Under the pieces are notes generated by a model, which was not told the origin of the DNA, did not search any database, and was given only the letters and a program-made list of their open reading frames with translations. This document shows, one piece after another, positions 1 through 7,200 of a stretch of 9,663 bases of DNA. The translations under genes were made by a program, and so were the position numbers. Source of the DNA: an uncultured bacterium (GTDB lineage Bacteria; Armatimonadota; UBA5829; DSUL01); assembly GCA_937967775.1 (NCBI GenBank), contig CALCJH010000315.1, positions 1 to 9,663 of the forward strand. Direction: 5' to 3'. Within the stretch, counting starts at the first letter, position 1; each line of letters opens with the position of its first letter.

Positions 1-264
1 AATGACCCGCTTGGCGCGCGGGGTCAGCTGCATATCCTGGCCCAGGCGGCCATCGCCGCGGGAGACCTGTCGCTCCACTTCGGCCCGGATGCGGCTCAGC
101 GAGACGCCAAGCCGGTCCAGGATCCGCGCGGCCACACTGTCGTTCTCACGTACCAGCCCCAGAAGCAGATGCTCCGTGCTGACGTAGTTCTCGCCAAGCC
201 GGTTGGCCTCTTCCTGGGCGAAAAAGACCACGCGCCGGGCGCGTTCCGTAAACCGCTGCCACAT
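1..264 (-). CDS. clpC: ATP-dependent Clp protease ATP-binding subunit ClpC, N-terminal part only (runs off the window)
   Basis: Cytoplasmic AAA+ unfoldase that feeds substrates to the ClpP peptidase in protein quality control. Only the first 88 codons are here; the gene continues past base 1. The visible part is the Clp N-domain: it begins MWQRFTERARRVVFFAQEEA, followed by the hallmark STEHLLLGLVRE at about residues 29-40 and the second helical half (VAARILDRLGVSLSRIRAEV, about 44-63). The ATG at 264-262 is chosen because a strong AGGAGGT (plus-strand acctcct, 275-281) lies 10 bases upstream. Family membership is clear. ClpC is preferred over ClpA or ClpB because this N-domain resembles ClpC, but the AAA+ modules that would confirm it lie outside the window. 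No CtsR or CIRCE-type operator was recognised upstream, and no ctsR or mcsAB genes are visible on this side. Confidence 0.9.
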   Translation of the reverse strand, partial: MWQRFTERARRVVFFAQEEANRLGENYVSTEHLLLGLVRENDSVAARILDRLGVSLSRIRAEVERQVSRGDGRLGQDMQLTPRAKRVI

Positions 265-304
265 AGACTATCGGACCTCCTCCCCTGGCCGGTTGCCTCC
301 AGAC

Positions 305-340
305 ACTTTAGATTATACCTCTTTCATTCCGCGAACCGGG
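305..340 (-). promoter_or_regulatory. Probable clpC promoter (TATAAT -10 box)
   Basis: Reading leftward, a perfect TATAAT -10 hexamer lies at 317-312, about 48 bases from the clpC ATG. This predicts a leader of about 40 bases. No good TTGACA-like -35 lies 16-18 bases upstream. That position instead holds CCCGGT, part of a tandem 10-base direct repeat (331-340 and 341-350, one mismatch). The promoter may therefore depend on an activator, or use a non-consensus -35. Confidence 0.5.
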
Positions 341-450
341 GCGCACCGGGACGCTCCGGTCATCTCTTCTCTTACCACCTGTTTCGGTCTTCCGGGCTTC
401 TCGCGAGAGACCCCGCGCCGCAAGACTTTCACAGGTCTCACTTACTCAGA

Positions 451-476
451 CAGGACGCCCGCCTGCGGGGTTCCTG
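451..476. other. Hairpin-forming inverted repeat, function unknown
   Basis: CAGGA (451-455) pairs with TCCTG (472-476). Inside, CCCG (458-461) pairs with CGGG (466-469) around a CCTG tetraloop, leaving a 2x2 internal mismatch. There is no T-run on either side, so it is a poor intrinsic terminator. It could be a back-up terminator for ilvE or a chance GC-rich fold. Confidence 0.3.
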
Positions 477-518
477 TTGGGATCGCCGCCACCCGCACGG
501 GCATTGGTGGAACAGAAG

Positions 519-544
519 AGCCGCGGAATCTGACTTCCGCGGCT
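519..544 (-). terminator. Probable ilvE transcription terminator
   Basis: AGCCGCGGAA (519-528) and TTCCGCGGCT (535-544) form a perfect 10-base-pair GC-rich stem with a 6-base loop, 46 bases beyond the ilvE stop. Reading leftward, the stem is followed by CTTCTGTTCC. This is pyrimidine-rich but not a clean T-run, so it is a moderate intrinsic terminator or a transcript-end stabiliser. Confidence 0.5.
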
Positions 545-590
545 GCTGGACTGTGCGGGATCTTGCCGTCTTTCAGTGCCGGACTCCGCC

Positions 591-1502
591 TCACCCGACA
601 CCCGTCGCGGCTGTCGCGTTTTCACCATAGATAGGAACGCCGGATGTCGCGGTCAGTTCCCTGAAAGCCTCCATTAACGAGCGTGTGACCGGCCCCGGGT
701 GTCCTTCGCCGATGACCCTGCCGTCCACCGTCCGCACTGGGATGACCTCCGCCGCCGTCCCCGTCAGGAAGCACTCGTCGGCGGTATACACATCGAATAG
801 TGTAAAGATGTCCTCGCGGACCGTCAGACCTTGCTCGCGGGCCAGCTCGATGACCGTATTTCGCGTGATGCCCAGAAGGATACCTGCCCAGGACGGGGGA
901 GTAATGATCTCCCCCCTCCGGACGATGAAGATATTGTCTCCCGTGCATTCGGCCACGTAGCCCTGCGTGTTGAGCATCAACCCTTCGCCCGCATTGACGC
1001 GGTTGGCTTCGATCTTCGCCTGGATGTTGGCAACATACTTGCCCAGACTCTTGATGCGCGGTTCCACCGTCTGCGGAAGCGGGATGCGGGTGGAGACCGT
1101 CATGACGTCCAGGCCGTTCTCGTACATCGAGCGAGGATACAGGCTCAGGGCGTCGTTCATCACCACCACGGTTGCCGGTCCGTTGATGTTACGGGGATCC
1201 AGCCCCAGGGAAACGCCCCGGCTGACCGTGATGCGGTTGTAGCCGTCCTTCACGCCATTCCTGCGGGACAGGTCCAGAATCGCTGCCCGCAGCTCATCGC
1301 GGCTCATGCCGATCTCGATCATCAGCGCCTTGGCGCTGAAGTATAGCCGCTCCAGATGCTCATCCAGCTTGAAGATGCGCCCGTTGTATGTGCGGATGCC
1401 CTCGAAGACGCCGTCGCCGTAAAGGAACCCGTGGTCGTAGACGGAGACCTTGCCCTCGTCGTGCGGGACGACCTCTCCGTTGAGGAAGATGAAGTTGCCC
1501 AT
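591..1502 (-). CDS. ilvE: Branched-chain amino acid aminotransferase (class IV, PLP)
   Basis: Cytoplasmic PLP enzyme that interconverts leucine, isoleucine or valine with their 2-oxo acids, using 2-oxoglutarate/glutamate. The 303-residue length is normal. Visible fold-type IV signatures are VSVYDHGFLYGDGVFEGIR (about 19-37), the probable Schiff-base lysine K151 in RIKSLGKY, the cofactor-binding glutamate E185 in YVAECTGDN, PPSWAGILLGITR (202-214), and the phosphate-binding LTGTAAEVIPV (246-256). The ATG at 1502 is chosen because MGNFIFLNGE matches the family's usual N-terminus; the in-frame ATG at 1565 would add 21 unconserved residues and lies over the promoter. AGGAG (plus-strand 1516-1520) sits 13 bases upstream, slightly far. 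Odd point: C186 follows E185 where glycine is common. D-amino acid and aminodeoxychorismate enzymes share the fold, but the overall pattern favours IlvE. Confidence 0.9.
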   Translation of the reverse strand: MGNFIFLNGEVVPHDEGKVSVYDHGFLYGDGVFEGIRTYNGRIFKLDEHLERLYFSAKALMIEIGMSRDELRAAILDLSRRNGVKDGYNRITVSRGVSLGLDPRNINGPATVVVMNDALSLYPRSMYENGLDVMTVSTRIPLPQTVEPRIKSLGKYVANIQAKIEANRVNAGEGLMLNTQGYVAECTGDNIFIVRRGEIITPPSWAGILLGITRNTVIELAREQGLTVREDIFTLFDVYTADECFLTGTAAEVIPVRTVDGRVIGEGHPGPVTRSLMEAFRELTATSGVPIYGENATAATGVG

Positions 1503-1536
1503 GTGGTCCGGTCTGCTCCTGAACAGGGTAAATCCG

Positions 1537-1565
1537 AGTATAGCATAGCCCCCCGGCCGCGGCAA
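1537..1565 (-). promoter_or_regulatory. ilvE promoter, sigma-70 type with extended -10
   Basis: Reading leftward, TTGCCG (1565-1560) is followed after exactly 17 bases by TATACT (1542-1537). TGC immediately before the -10 makes an extended -10 box. Transcription would start near 1530, about 28 bases before the ilvE ATG. The site lies in the short gap between aspA and ilvE, so ilvE can be transcribed independently of the upstream operon. Confidence 0.6.
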
Positions 1566-1584
1566 ACCGGCGCGCCCGCCCCCT

Positions 1585-3024
1585 TCAGGGCTCTCGTGGT
1601 CCGGGCCTGTTCCTGCCGGGCACTCCGGGGCGGGTCATCTCTCCGGCGGAAAGAATGACGTCCAGTTCCTCTGCGGAGAGCAGCCCTGTCTCCAGCGCCA
1701 CCTCCCGGACAGTGCGCCCGGATGCCAGGGCTTCCCGCGCGATGGCCGTGGCCTTCTCGTAACCGATATGTCCTACAAGCGCCGTGGCCAGACCGAGCGA
1801 GTTCTCGGCCAGCTGGCGGCACCGCTGCTCATCCGCCTCGATTCCCGCCACGCATTTCGTGGCGAGAAGGTCTGCCGCACCGCGCAGAAGATCAAAGCTC
1901 TTCAGCAGGTTGTGGGCGATGCATGGCAGAAAGGCGTTCAGCTCCAGCTGTCCATTCTGCGCCGCCAGCGTCACGGCCAGGTCGCACGCCTGAATCTGGA
2001 ACGCCGCCTGAGCCACCGCCTCCGGCACGACCGGATTCACCTTGCCCGGCATGATGGATGAGCCTGCCTGAAGCTCCGGCAGGCGGATCTCCGCAAATCC
2101 CGCCCGCGGGCCGCTGGAGAGCAGACGCAGATCCGCACTGATCTTGGCCAGATTCACCGCGGCGGAGCGGATCAGGCCGGAGACCTCCACAAAGACGTCA
2201 CAGTTCTGCGTGACGTCTATCATGTTCTCCGCTCGCGCAAGGGGCAGTCCGGAGATCTCCCGCAGAATGTCCGAAGCCACATAAAGGAAGCGCAGATCGG
2301 CGTTCAGGCCGGTGCCCACCGCCGTCCCGCCCAGATTGATCTGCCGCAGCCGCTCCCCCACGTTGTACAGCCGCCACCAGTCGCGCTTGACCGCCTGGGC
2401 CCATGCCGCGAACTCCTGACCCAGCGTCACAGGGACGGCATCCTGCATCTCAGTCCGGCCGATCTTCAACACACCGGCGAACTCGGTCTCCTTGGCCTGT
2501 AGAGTCCCCTGCAGGCGGTTCATCGCGCCGGTGGCCTCCTGCAGCAGACGCAACGATGCCACACGAACCGCCGTGGGGAAGACGTCGTTGGTGGACTGCG
2601 AGAGGTTCACATGGTCCAGGGGGTGGACCAGCGAGTAGTCGCCCTTGGTGCCGCCCAGAAGCTCGATGGCCCGGTTGGCCAGCACCTCGTTTGCGTTCAT
2701 ATTGGCTGAGGTCCCCGCCCCGCCCTGAAGCGCATCCGTCAGAAACTGGTCCCGGAGTTCCCCCGCCGCCACCTCGTCCGCGGCGCGGCAGATGGCGTCG
2801 GCGATCTCCGGCTTCAGGAGCCCGGCGCGGCGATTGGCCAGGGCGCATGCTTTCTTCACCAGAGCCAGTGCACGGATCAGCTCCGGGTGAAGTCCTTCTC
2901 CCGCCAGATGGAAGTTCCCGGCGGCCCTGACGGTATGGATGCCGTAATACGCCTCCGCCGGGATCTGCATCTCTCCCAGCAGATCGTGTTCCCTGCGTAG
3001 GGCAGGATGAGCGTCCGGGTCCAT
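1585..3024 (-). CDS. aspA: Aspartate ammonia-lyase (aspartase)
   Basis: Cytoplasmic lyase of the fumarase/aspartase superfamily, converting L-aspartate to fumarate and ammonia; members are normally homotetramers. The 479-residue length is typical. Signatures in order: DLLGEMQIPAEAYYGIHTVRA (about 14-34), GGAGTSANMNANEVLANRA (101-119), the substrate loop HVNLSQSTNDVFPTA (138-152), GRTEMQDAVP (189-198), and the catalytic signature loop GSSIMPGKVNP (321-331) with the base Ser322/Ser323 and Lys328. The segment LSSGPRAGFAEIRLPELQAG before the loop resembles aspartases more than class II fumarases. E192 occupies a site that is His in fumarases and His or Gln in several aspartases. GGAGGAG (plus-strand 3037-3043) inside the end of the upstream gene lies 12 bases before the ATG. 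The two genes are 3 bases apart, so they are probably co-transcribed and coupled. The last 15 or so residues are a proline/arginine-rich tail outside the fold. A fumarase role is the main alternative. Confidence 0.87.
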   Translation of the reverse strand: MDPDAHPALRREHDLLGEMQIPAEAYYGIHTVRAAGNFHLAGEGLHPELIRALALVKKACALANRRAGLLKPEIADAICRAADEVAAGELRDQFLTDALQGGAGTSANMNANEVLANRAIELLGGTKGDYSLVHPLDHVNLSQSTNDVFPTAVRVASLRLLQEATGAMNRLQGTLQAKETEFAGVLKIGRTEMQDAVPVTLGQEFAAWAQAVKRDWWRLYNVGERLRQINLGGTAVGTGLNADLRFLYVASDILREISGLPLARAENMIDVTQNCDVFVEVSGLIRSAAVNLAKISADLRLLSSGPRAGFAEIRLPELQAGSSIMPGKVNPVVPEAVAQAAFQIQACDLAVTLAAQNGQLELNAFLPCIAHNLLKSFDLLRGAADLLATKCVAGIEADEQRCRQLAENSLGLATALVGHIGYEKATAIAREALASGRTVREVALETGLLSAEELDVILSAGEMTRPGVPGRNRPGPREP

Positions 3025-3027
3025 CCG

Positions 3028-3987
3028 CTATTTCTGCTCCTCCGACGGCCCCGCGACCAGCCTGGTCTCGCGGGTCTCCTGCAGCACCACAGGCATCTCC
3101 TGCCCTTTCGGACCACGCAGCGGGATCTGGATGGTTCGCGAGGATTTCTCGGAGTGCACGATCATTGTCTCCGGGTCCACTAGGCGCTCACCGGACCCGC
3201 TGATGCTGAATCCGGGCACTTCGGACACCGGGCGCGGCCTCAGGCGCAGGCGGACCGTGTCGCGGGCAAGGTCATTGGCCTGCGCCTGGAGCTTGCCTGT
3301 GTCCGTCCCGAACGTGAACTTCAGGCGGGCAAGCTTCCTGTCGCCCTGCTGGTGCCATCCGGTGAACACGGTCACCACATAATACCTGGCCTGCCGACCA
3401 TCCGGCAGCGGGGTGACGCCCTCGCTTACCCACCCCGTGCCGGGCTCCGCCGGAAGTCCGATGGCGTCTCCGATGCGCGCCCTCCAGGCGCTGGTCTCCT
3501 TCTCCTGCAGCACTTTCTCGCCCAGCGTGGCGGGCAAAGACCGGGCCATCTCCTTTGGCGCAACGCGCAGGGCTGCGTCCAGGACGCTGCCGTAGCCCTC
3601 AATACTCTGCAGCCTTCCCTCCATATCCAGGCGATACGTTACCCGGGTGGTGTTCACCACCTGCTGCACCGGATCCGCCACGGGCTTGCCGGCGCGCGTC
3701 ATCTCGAACCCGGACGGGTCAGCCACCACCACGTAGCCAGTGTCTGAGCGGGTCACCGAATACCGGATGCGAACTTTCAGGGTCTCCTCGTCCGGGTCCA
3801 GGCCCGCGGCCAGCAGCGTCCGCCGGGATGTGGATTCCTCTGTCCACGTCGTGCCGTTTGCGGGCGCGAAGCGGAACACTGGCTGCGTGTTCTCTTCCGC
3901 GGCAGCTGGCTGGCAAGCGCCGAGCGCCGCCGCAATCAGCAGACTGGCAGTCAGTGCGCCCATCTTGAGCTGGTATGGCGCTATCAT
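3028..3987 (-). CDS. Exported protein, probable lipoprotein of unknown function (resembles DUF6263-type proteins)
   Basis: A 319-residue protein. It begins MIAPYQLKMGALTASLLIAA and has a hydrophobic stretch to about residue 22 followed by LGAC, a plausible lipobox with lipidated Cys25. An Ala-rich signal peptidase I site (QPAAAEE) just after it is the alternative. The mature part is predicted mainly beta: YSVTRSDTGYVVVADPSGF, then VTYRLDMEGRLQSIEGYGS, the kind of 'polynomial of a hidden variable' pattern seen in DUF6263-like lipoproteins. That resemblance is from memory and is weak. The start at 3987 is chosen over 4092 because GGAGGG (plus-strand 3995-4000) lies 7 bases upstream and the signal peptide follows directly; the longer start adds 35 hydrophilic residues. 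It is the first gene of an operon with aspA, 3 bases downstream. No enzyme motif was recognised. Confidence 0.75.
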   Translation of the reverse strand: MIAPYQLKMGALTASLLIAAALGACQPAAAEENTQPVFRFAPANGTTWTEESTSRRTLLAAGLDPDEETLKVRIRYSVTRSDTGYVVVADPSGFEMTRAGKPVADPVQQVVNTTRVTYRLDMEGRLQSIEGYGSVLDAALRVAPKEMARSLPATLGEKVLQEKETSAWRARIGDAIGLPAEPGTGWVSEGVTPLPDGRQARYYVVTVFTGWHQQGDRKLARLKFTFGTDTGKLQAQANDLARDTVRLRLRPRPVSEVPGFSISGSGERLVDPETMIVHSEKSSRTIQIPLRGPKGQEMPVVLQETRETRLVAGPSEEQK

Positions 3988-3994
3988 CGAACGG

Positions 3995-4000
3995 CCCTCC
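3995..4000 (-). promoter_or_regulatory. Ribosome binding site fixing the start of the lipoprotein gene
   Basis: GGAGGG reading leftward, 7 bases before the ATG at 3987. It supports this start over the longer in-frame ATG at 4092. I did not find a convincing promoter for this operon between here and 4150. Confidence 0.6.
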
Positions 4001-4142
4001 GTCCAGGGGAAAACGAATGTATGTCCGTCATCGCAATCCAACTTGTTTGAGTGTTCGATAGCTGGGCAGGGTTTTTCATTCTCCAAAGACACGGTGTGAG
4101 GGATTGCCCGAGGGACTTCTCACTCCCTTTCCCCGCCACGCA

Positions 4143-4151
4143 TGCCATAAT
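4143..4151 (+). promoter_or_regulatory. Candidate promoter of the S55-propeller gene (extended -10)
   Basis: TGC followed by CATAAT (4146-4151) forms an extended -10 element 79 bases before the TTG start. No good -35 is seen 16-18 bases upstream (CTCCCT region), which extended -10 promoters can tolerate. The predicted leader is about 70 bases. Confidence 0.35.
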
Positions 4152-4170
4152 GATGCTTGATGCCCCGTCC

Positions 4171-4205
4171 ACGGACTGGCGGCGCGCTCGCGGCGCCGGC
4201 TCCGT
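4171..4205 (+). other. Possible leader hairpin upstream of the S55-propeller gene
   Basis: ACGGA (4171-4175) pairs with TCCGT (4201-4205). Inside, CGGCGC (4180-4185) pairs with GCGCCG (4193-4198) around a 7-base loop. It ends 12 bases before the ribosome binding site, so it could shield or space the start site. In GC-rich DNA it may also be chance. Confidence 0.3.
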
Positions 4206-4217
4206 TCCCATAGCTGT

Positions 4218-4223
4218 GGAGGA
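4218..4223 (+). promoter_or_regulatory. Ribosome binding site deciding a TTG start
   Basis: GGAGGA lies 6 bases before TTG at 4230-4232. No ATG or GTG upstream gives a better start, and the signal peptide begins immediately after this TTG. The non-ATG start is therefore well supported. Confidence 0.75.
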
Positions 4224-4229
4224 TCTGGC

Positions 4230-7200
4230 TTGCTGAAGACGCGTCTTGTCCCTCTCACCGCCGCGACTGCCGCGGTGCTTTTCTTCGTCGCCTTCTCGCG
4301 CTTCGCCCTTGCGTCCAAAGTCCCGCCGGAGGATGCCGCGCGCATCATGCCTGTCTCACAGGTTCGCGCGGGGATGCAGGGCTATGGCCTTACCGTGTTC
4401 AAGGGAGCGCGCGTCGAGCGCTTCGATGTGAAGGTTCTGGGAGTGATGCCCGGGATGAACATGGGACGCCCGCTCATCCTGGTGCGCATCGGAGGAGGCG
4501 AGCTGGACCGCAGACCCATCAACATCGCCGAAGGGATGAGCGGAAGCCCGGTTTACGTTCAGGGGAAGATTATCGGAGCCATCGCATTCGCCGGAAGTTT
4601 CGCCCGTGAGCCCATCGGGCTGGTGACACCCATCGAGGATATGCTGGCGGCCTGGGATCCTTCTCTGCCGAAATCGCCTCCGGGGATGGACGAGCCCCGT
4701 CCGCTTCCCGCGAGCATTCCTGTAGGTCAGGGCCGAATCCGGGCGTTCGGCATCACCACCGATCCGAAGCGCGCTTCCTCTGGCGGTGCGGACGGCACCG
4801 CCTGGTTCCGGCCGCTGACCGGCACAGTGACGGTCTCCGGCTTTTCGCCACGCACCCTGTCGCTTCTAAGCGCGGAGCTCGCCGGCATTTCCCTGCAGGT
4901 GCGTGAGGGACCCGGCCGGATGGATCGCGACCCCCTGCCTCTCAAGGAGGGATCGGCGGTGGGCTTCTCCCTGGTCACCGGGGATGTTGATGTCACAGCG
5001 GTGGGCACGGTCACCTACCGTAGAGGCGACCGGATCCTGGCCTTCGGACACCCGTTCCTGCAGATCGGGCCTCTTGAGGCGCCGATGTGCACCGCGTGGG
5101 TGCACGACGTATTTACCAGCTATCTCTCATCCTTCAAGCTGGCCTCCCCGGTGAACTTTGTGGGCGCTTCCACCCACGATCTGCCCTTTGCGGTCTCCGC
5201 CAGGGTAGGGCATCGCCCGGCGATGGTGCCCGTTGAGGTGACCATGCGCAGCGGAGAAAGGGGGGCCGTCCGCCGGTTCCGGGCCTCGGTGGTGCGCCAT
5301 CCGCTGGTGACCCATCTGTTCACGCGAATGGTCGCACTGGAGGCTCTCAGCCGTCTGAGGCCCTATCCCGGCGAGGGGATGGCCGTGGTCCGCACCACGG
5401 TGAAGCCGGAGGGGCTGGATGCCGTGGAACGGACCAATCTGTTCTTCAGCGAGGCGGATGTGACCTCTTCGGCGCTGGAGGATCTCAACGCCATCATCGC
5501 ACTGCTGCAGGGGAACCGGTTCGCGCCTGTGCTGCCGGAGCGGGTGTCGCTGGAGGTCACTCTGTACGACACGCGGCAGACGGCGGAGGTGGAACGGGTC
5601 TTCACGGACCGCTCCACCTTCCGGCCGGGCGAGTCCGTCAGGGTGCACGTGCAGCTTCGTCCTTACCGCTCAGAGCCGGTGGTCCGCACGCTGGAAGTAC
5701 AGATCCCCGAAAATGCGCTGGACGGACGGGCTGTTGTCGTGGTCCAGGGGGGCGGCTCAGGTCTCGGCCGGAGCGCCTCCGGCCCCGCGGTTTCGCAGAC
5801 GGCTCCGCCTTCCAGCGCCCTGGAGGACATCCGCAACGCGGTCAGCGTAGGGCAGATGCTTCAGCGCTTCCGTCAGCTGGATACCAACAACAGTCTGGTG
5901 GCGCGTATCATCCTTCCCAGCGCATCGTTCACGCTGAACGGTGAGCGCCTCATCGGTCTGTCGCCCGTGATGGAGGAGGCGCTCCAGACAGCCGGGGGGA
6001 CCGGGCTCCGCCTGGTGCGTGACGAGGCGAAGACAGTGCAGCCCACCGGGTGGGTGGTGCAGGGGTCGCAGATGCTGCCCATCACCATCCAGCGCAAAAG
6101 CCTGCTGGAGAAGGCTCCGACCGCGGCGGCTGCCACCTTGCCTGCAGCCAGGACGGCTCCGTCCGCTTCGCAGGAATCGTCCAGCATGGAGGAATCCTCC
6201 TCCGCGAGCGACACCGGCGAAGCGGCTGTGTGGCGCTTCATGTCTGAAGGTTCCCAGGATGAGGCGGCCGCGCCCCCGTCCGAAGGGGAACCCGGGGCCG
6301 AAGCTACAGAGGAAGCGGCTGAGGATGCTTCGGACACAACCACTTCGTCCGAGCCTGCCTCGCAAAAGCCCGCGGAAGAGGACACGGCGAAGAAGATTTC
6401 CCGTGCGCCCGCTAAGGACACAACCCCCGGACCTTCGCTTTCAGATGTGGGCCGCAAGACGCGCACCTGGCTGCAGCACTCGCGTGAGGATTTCCTGAAA
6501 GGGGAGAGCGAGGGCGTGGCAGTGAGTTCCCGCGGCGAACTCACGCCGGGGTATGCTTTCCGCCGGCTGACCGCCTTGGCGGACGCGTTTATCTGGGCTG
6601 TCGGCTGGCTCCCGGACGGCAGCATCGTCGCCGCTGCGGGTACCGGAGGCCAGGTCCGGAAGATCTCGCCGGAGGGCGAGGCCACTGTTCTTGCGTCGCT
6701 CGGGCCTGTCGTGCCGGCCTGTCTTGCGGTGGACGGAGAGTCCTTGTGGGTGGGAACAGCGCCGGATGGGGGCATCTGGCTGATCGAAAACGGCCAGCAC
6801 CGGCGCGTTGCCAGCCTTCCCTGGGTTCATCCCGCCGCCCTGCTGACGGCCGGTGATGGCGGAGTTTTTGTGGGAGGAGGCGGGAGCGGGCGCATCTGGA
6901 AGGTGGAGCGTGATGGTTCCGTGCGCGTGGTGGCGGATACCGGTCAGGCTCATGTCACGGCTCTGGCACGCGGCCAGTGTGATGTCTTCTTTGCGGCCAC
7001 TTCGTCCCCGGGCGCAGTCTGGCGCATCGAAAGCGGGAACGTCCGTGCCCTTTTCCGTGCGGCCGAGGACTACGTCTGCTCGCTCGCAATCGGTCCGGAC
7101 GGCTCGGTCTACGCCGCCACCGGCCCGCGCGGCAAGATCTACCGGCTCCGGGACGGCGCGGCTCCTGTCACGCTGGTGGAGAAGCTTTCAGGAGCCTACG

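Larger units (their letters stand above)
265..590. other. Non-coding region between clpC and ilvE
   Basis: About 326 bases with no convincing gene. It holds, from left to right, the clpC ribosome binding site (275-281), the clpC -10 box (312-317), a tandem direct repeat (331-350), a 10-base perfect palindrome TCTCGCGAGA (399-408), and two hairpins (451-476 and 519-544). Two plus-strand open frames cross the region, but both run antisense into clpC or ilvE without a ribosome binding site and look like chance frames in GC-rich DNA. I see no tRNA fold or recognisable riboswitch. Confidence 0.6.

Noticed and set aside
169..634. Overlapping plus-strand open frames of about 143 and 153 codons
   Set aside because: They start antisense inside clpC, cross the non-coding gap and run into the ilvE 3' end. 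They have no ribosome binding site, no recognisable domain and arginine/proline-rich composition typical of chance frames in GC-rich DNA.
1503..1565. Longer start for ilvE at 1565
   Set aside because: It would add 21 residues not seen in the family and would place the coding start on top of the well-formed promoter at 1537-1565.
3988..4092. Longer start for the lipoprotein at 4092
   Set aside because: It would put 35 hydrophilic residues before the signal peptide. The start at 3987 has a well-spaced GGAGGG.
4096..4128. Possible hairpins with GTGAG/CTCAC and AGGGA/TCCCT arms in the divergent region
   Set aside because: Short 5-base arms that compete with each other and have no T-run; likely chance.
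5873..6775. 300-codon minus-strand open frame
   Set aside because: It is fully antisense to the linker and propeller of the S55 gene. Its Ser/Ala/Pro-rich translation mirrors the low-complexity linker, and it has no domain.
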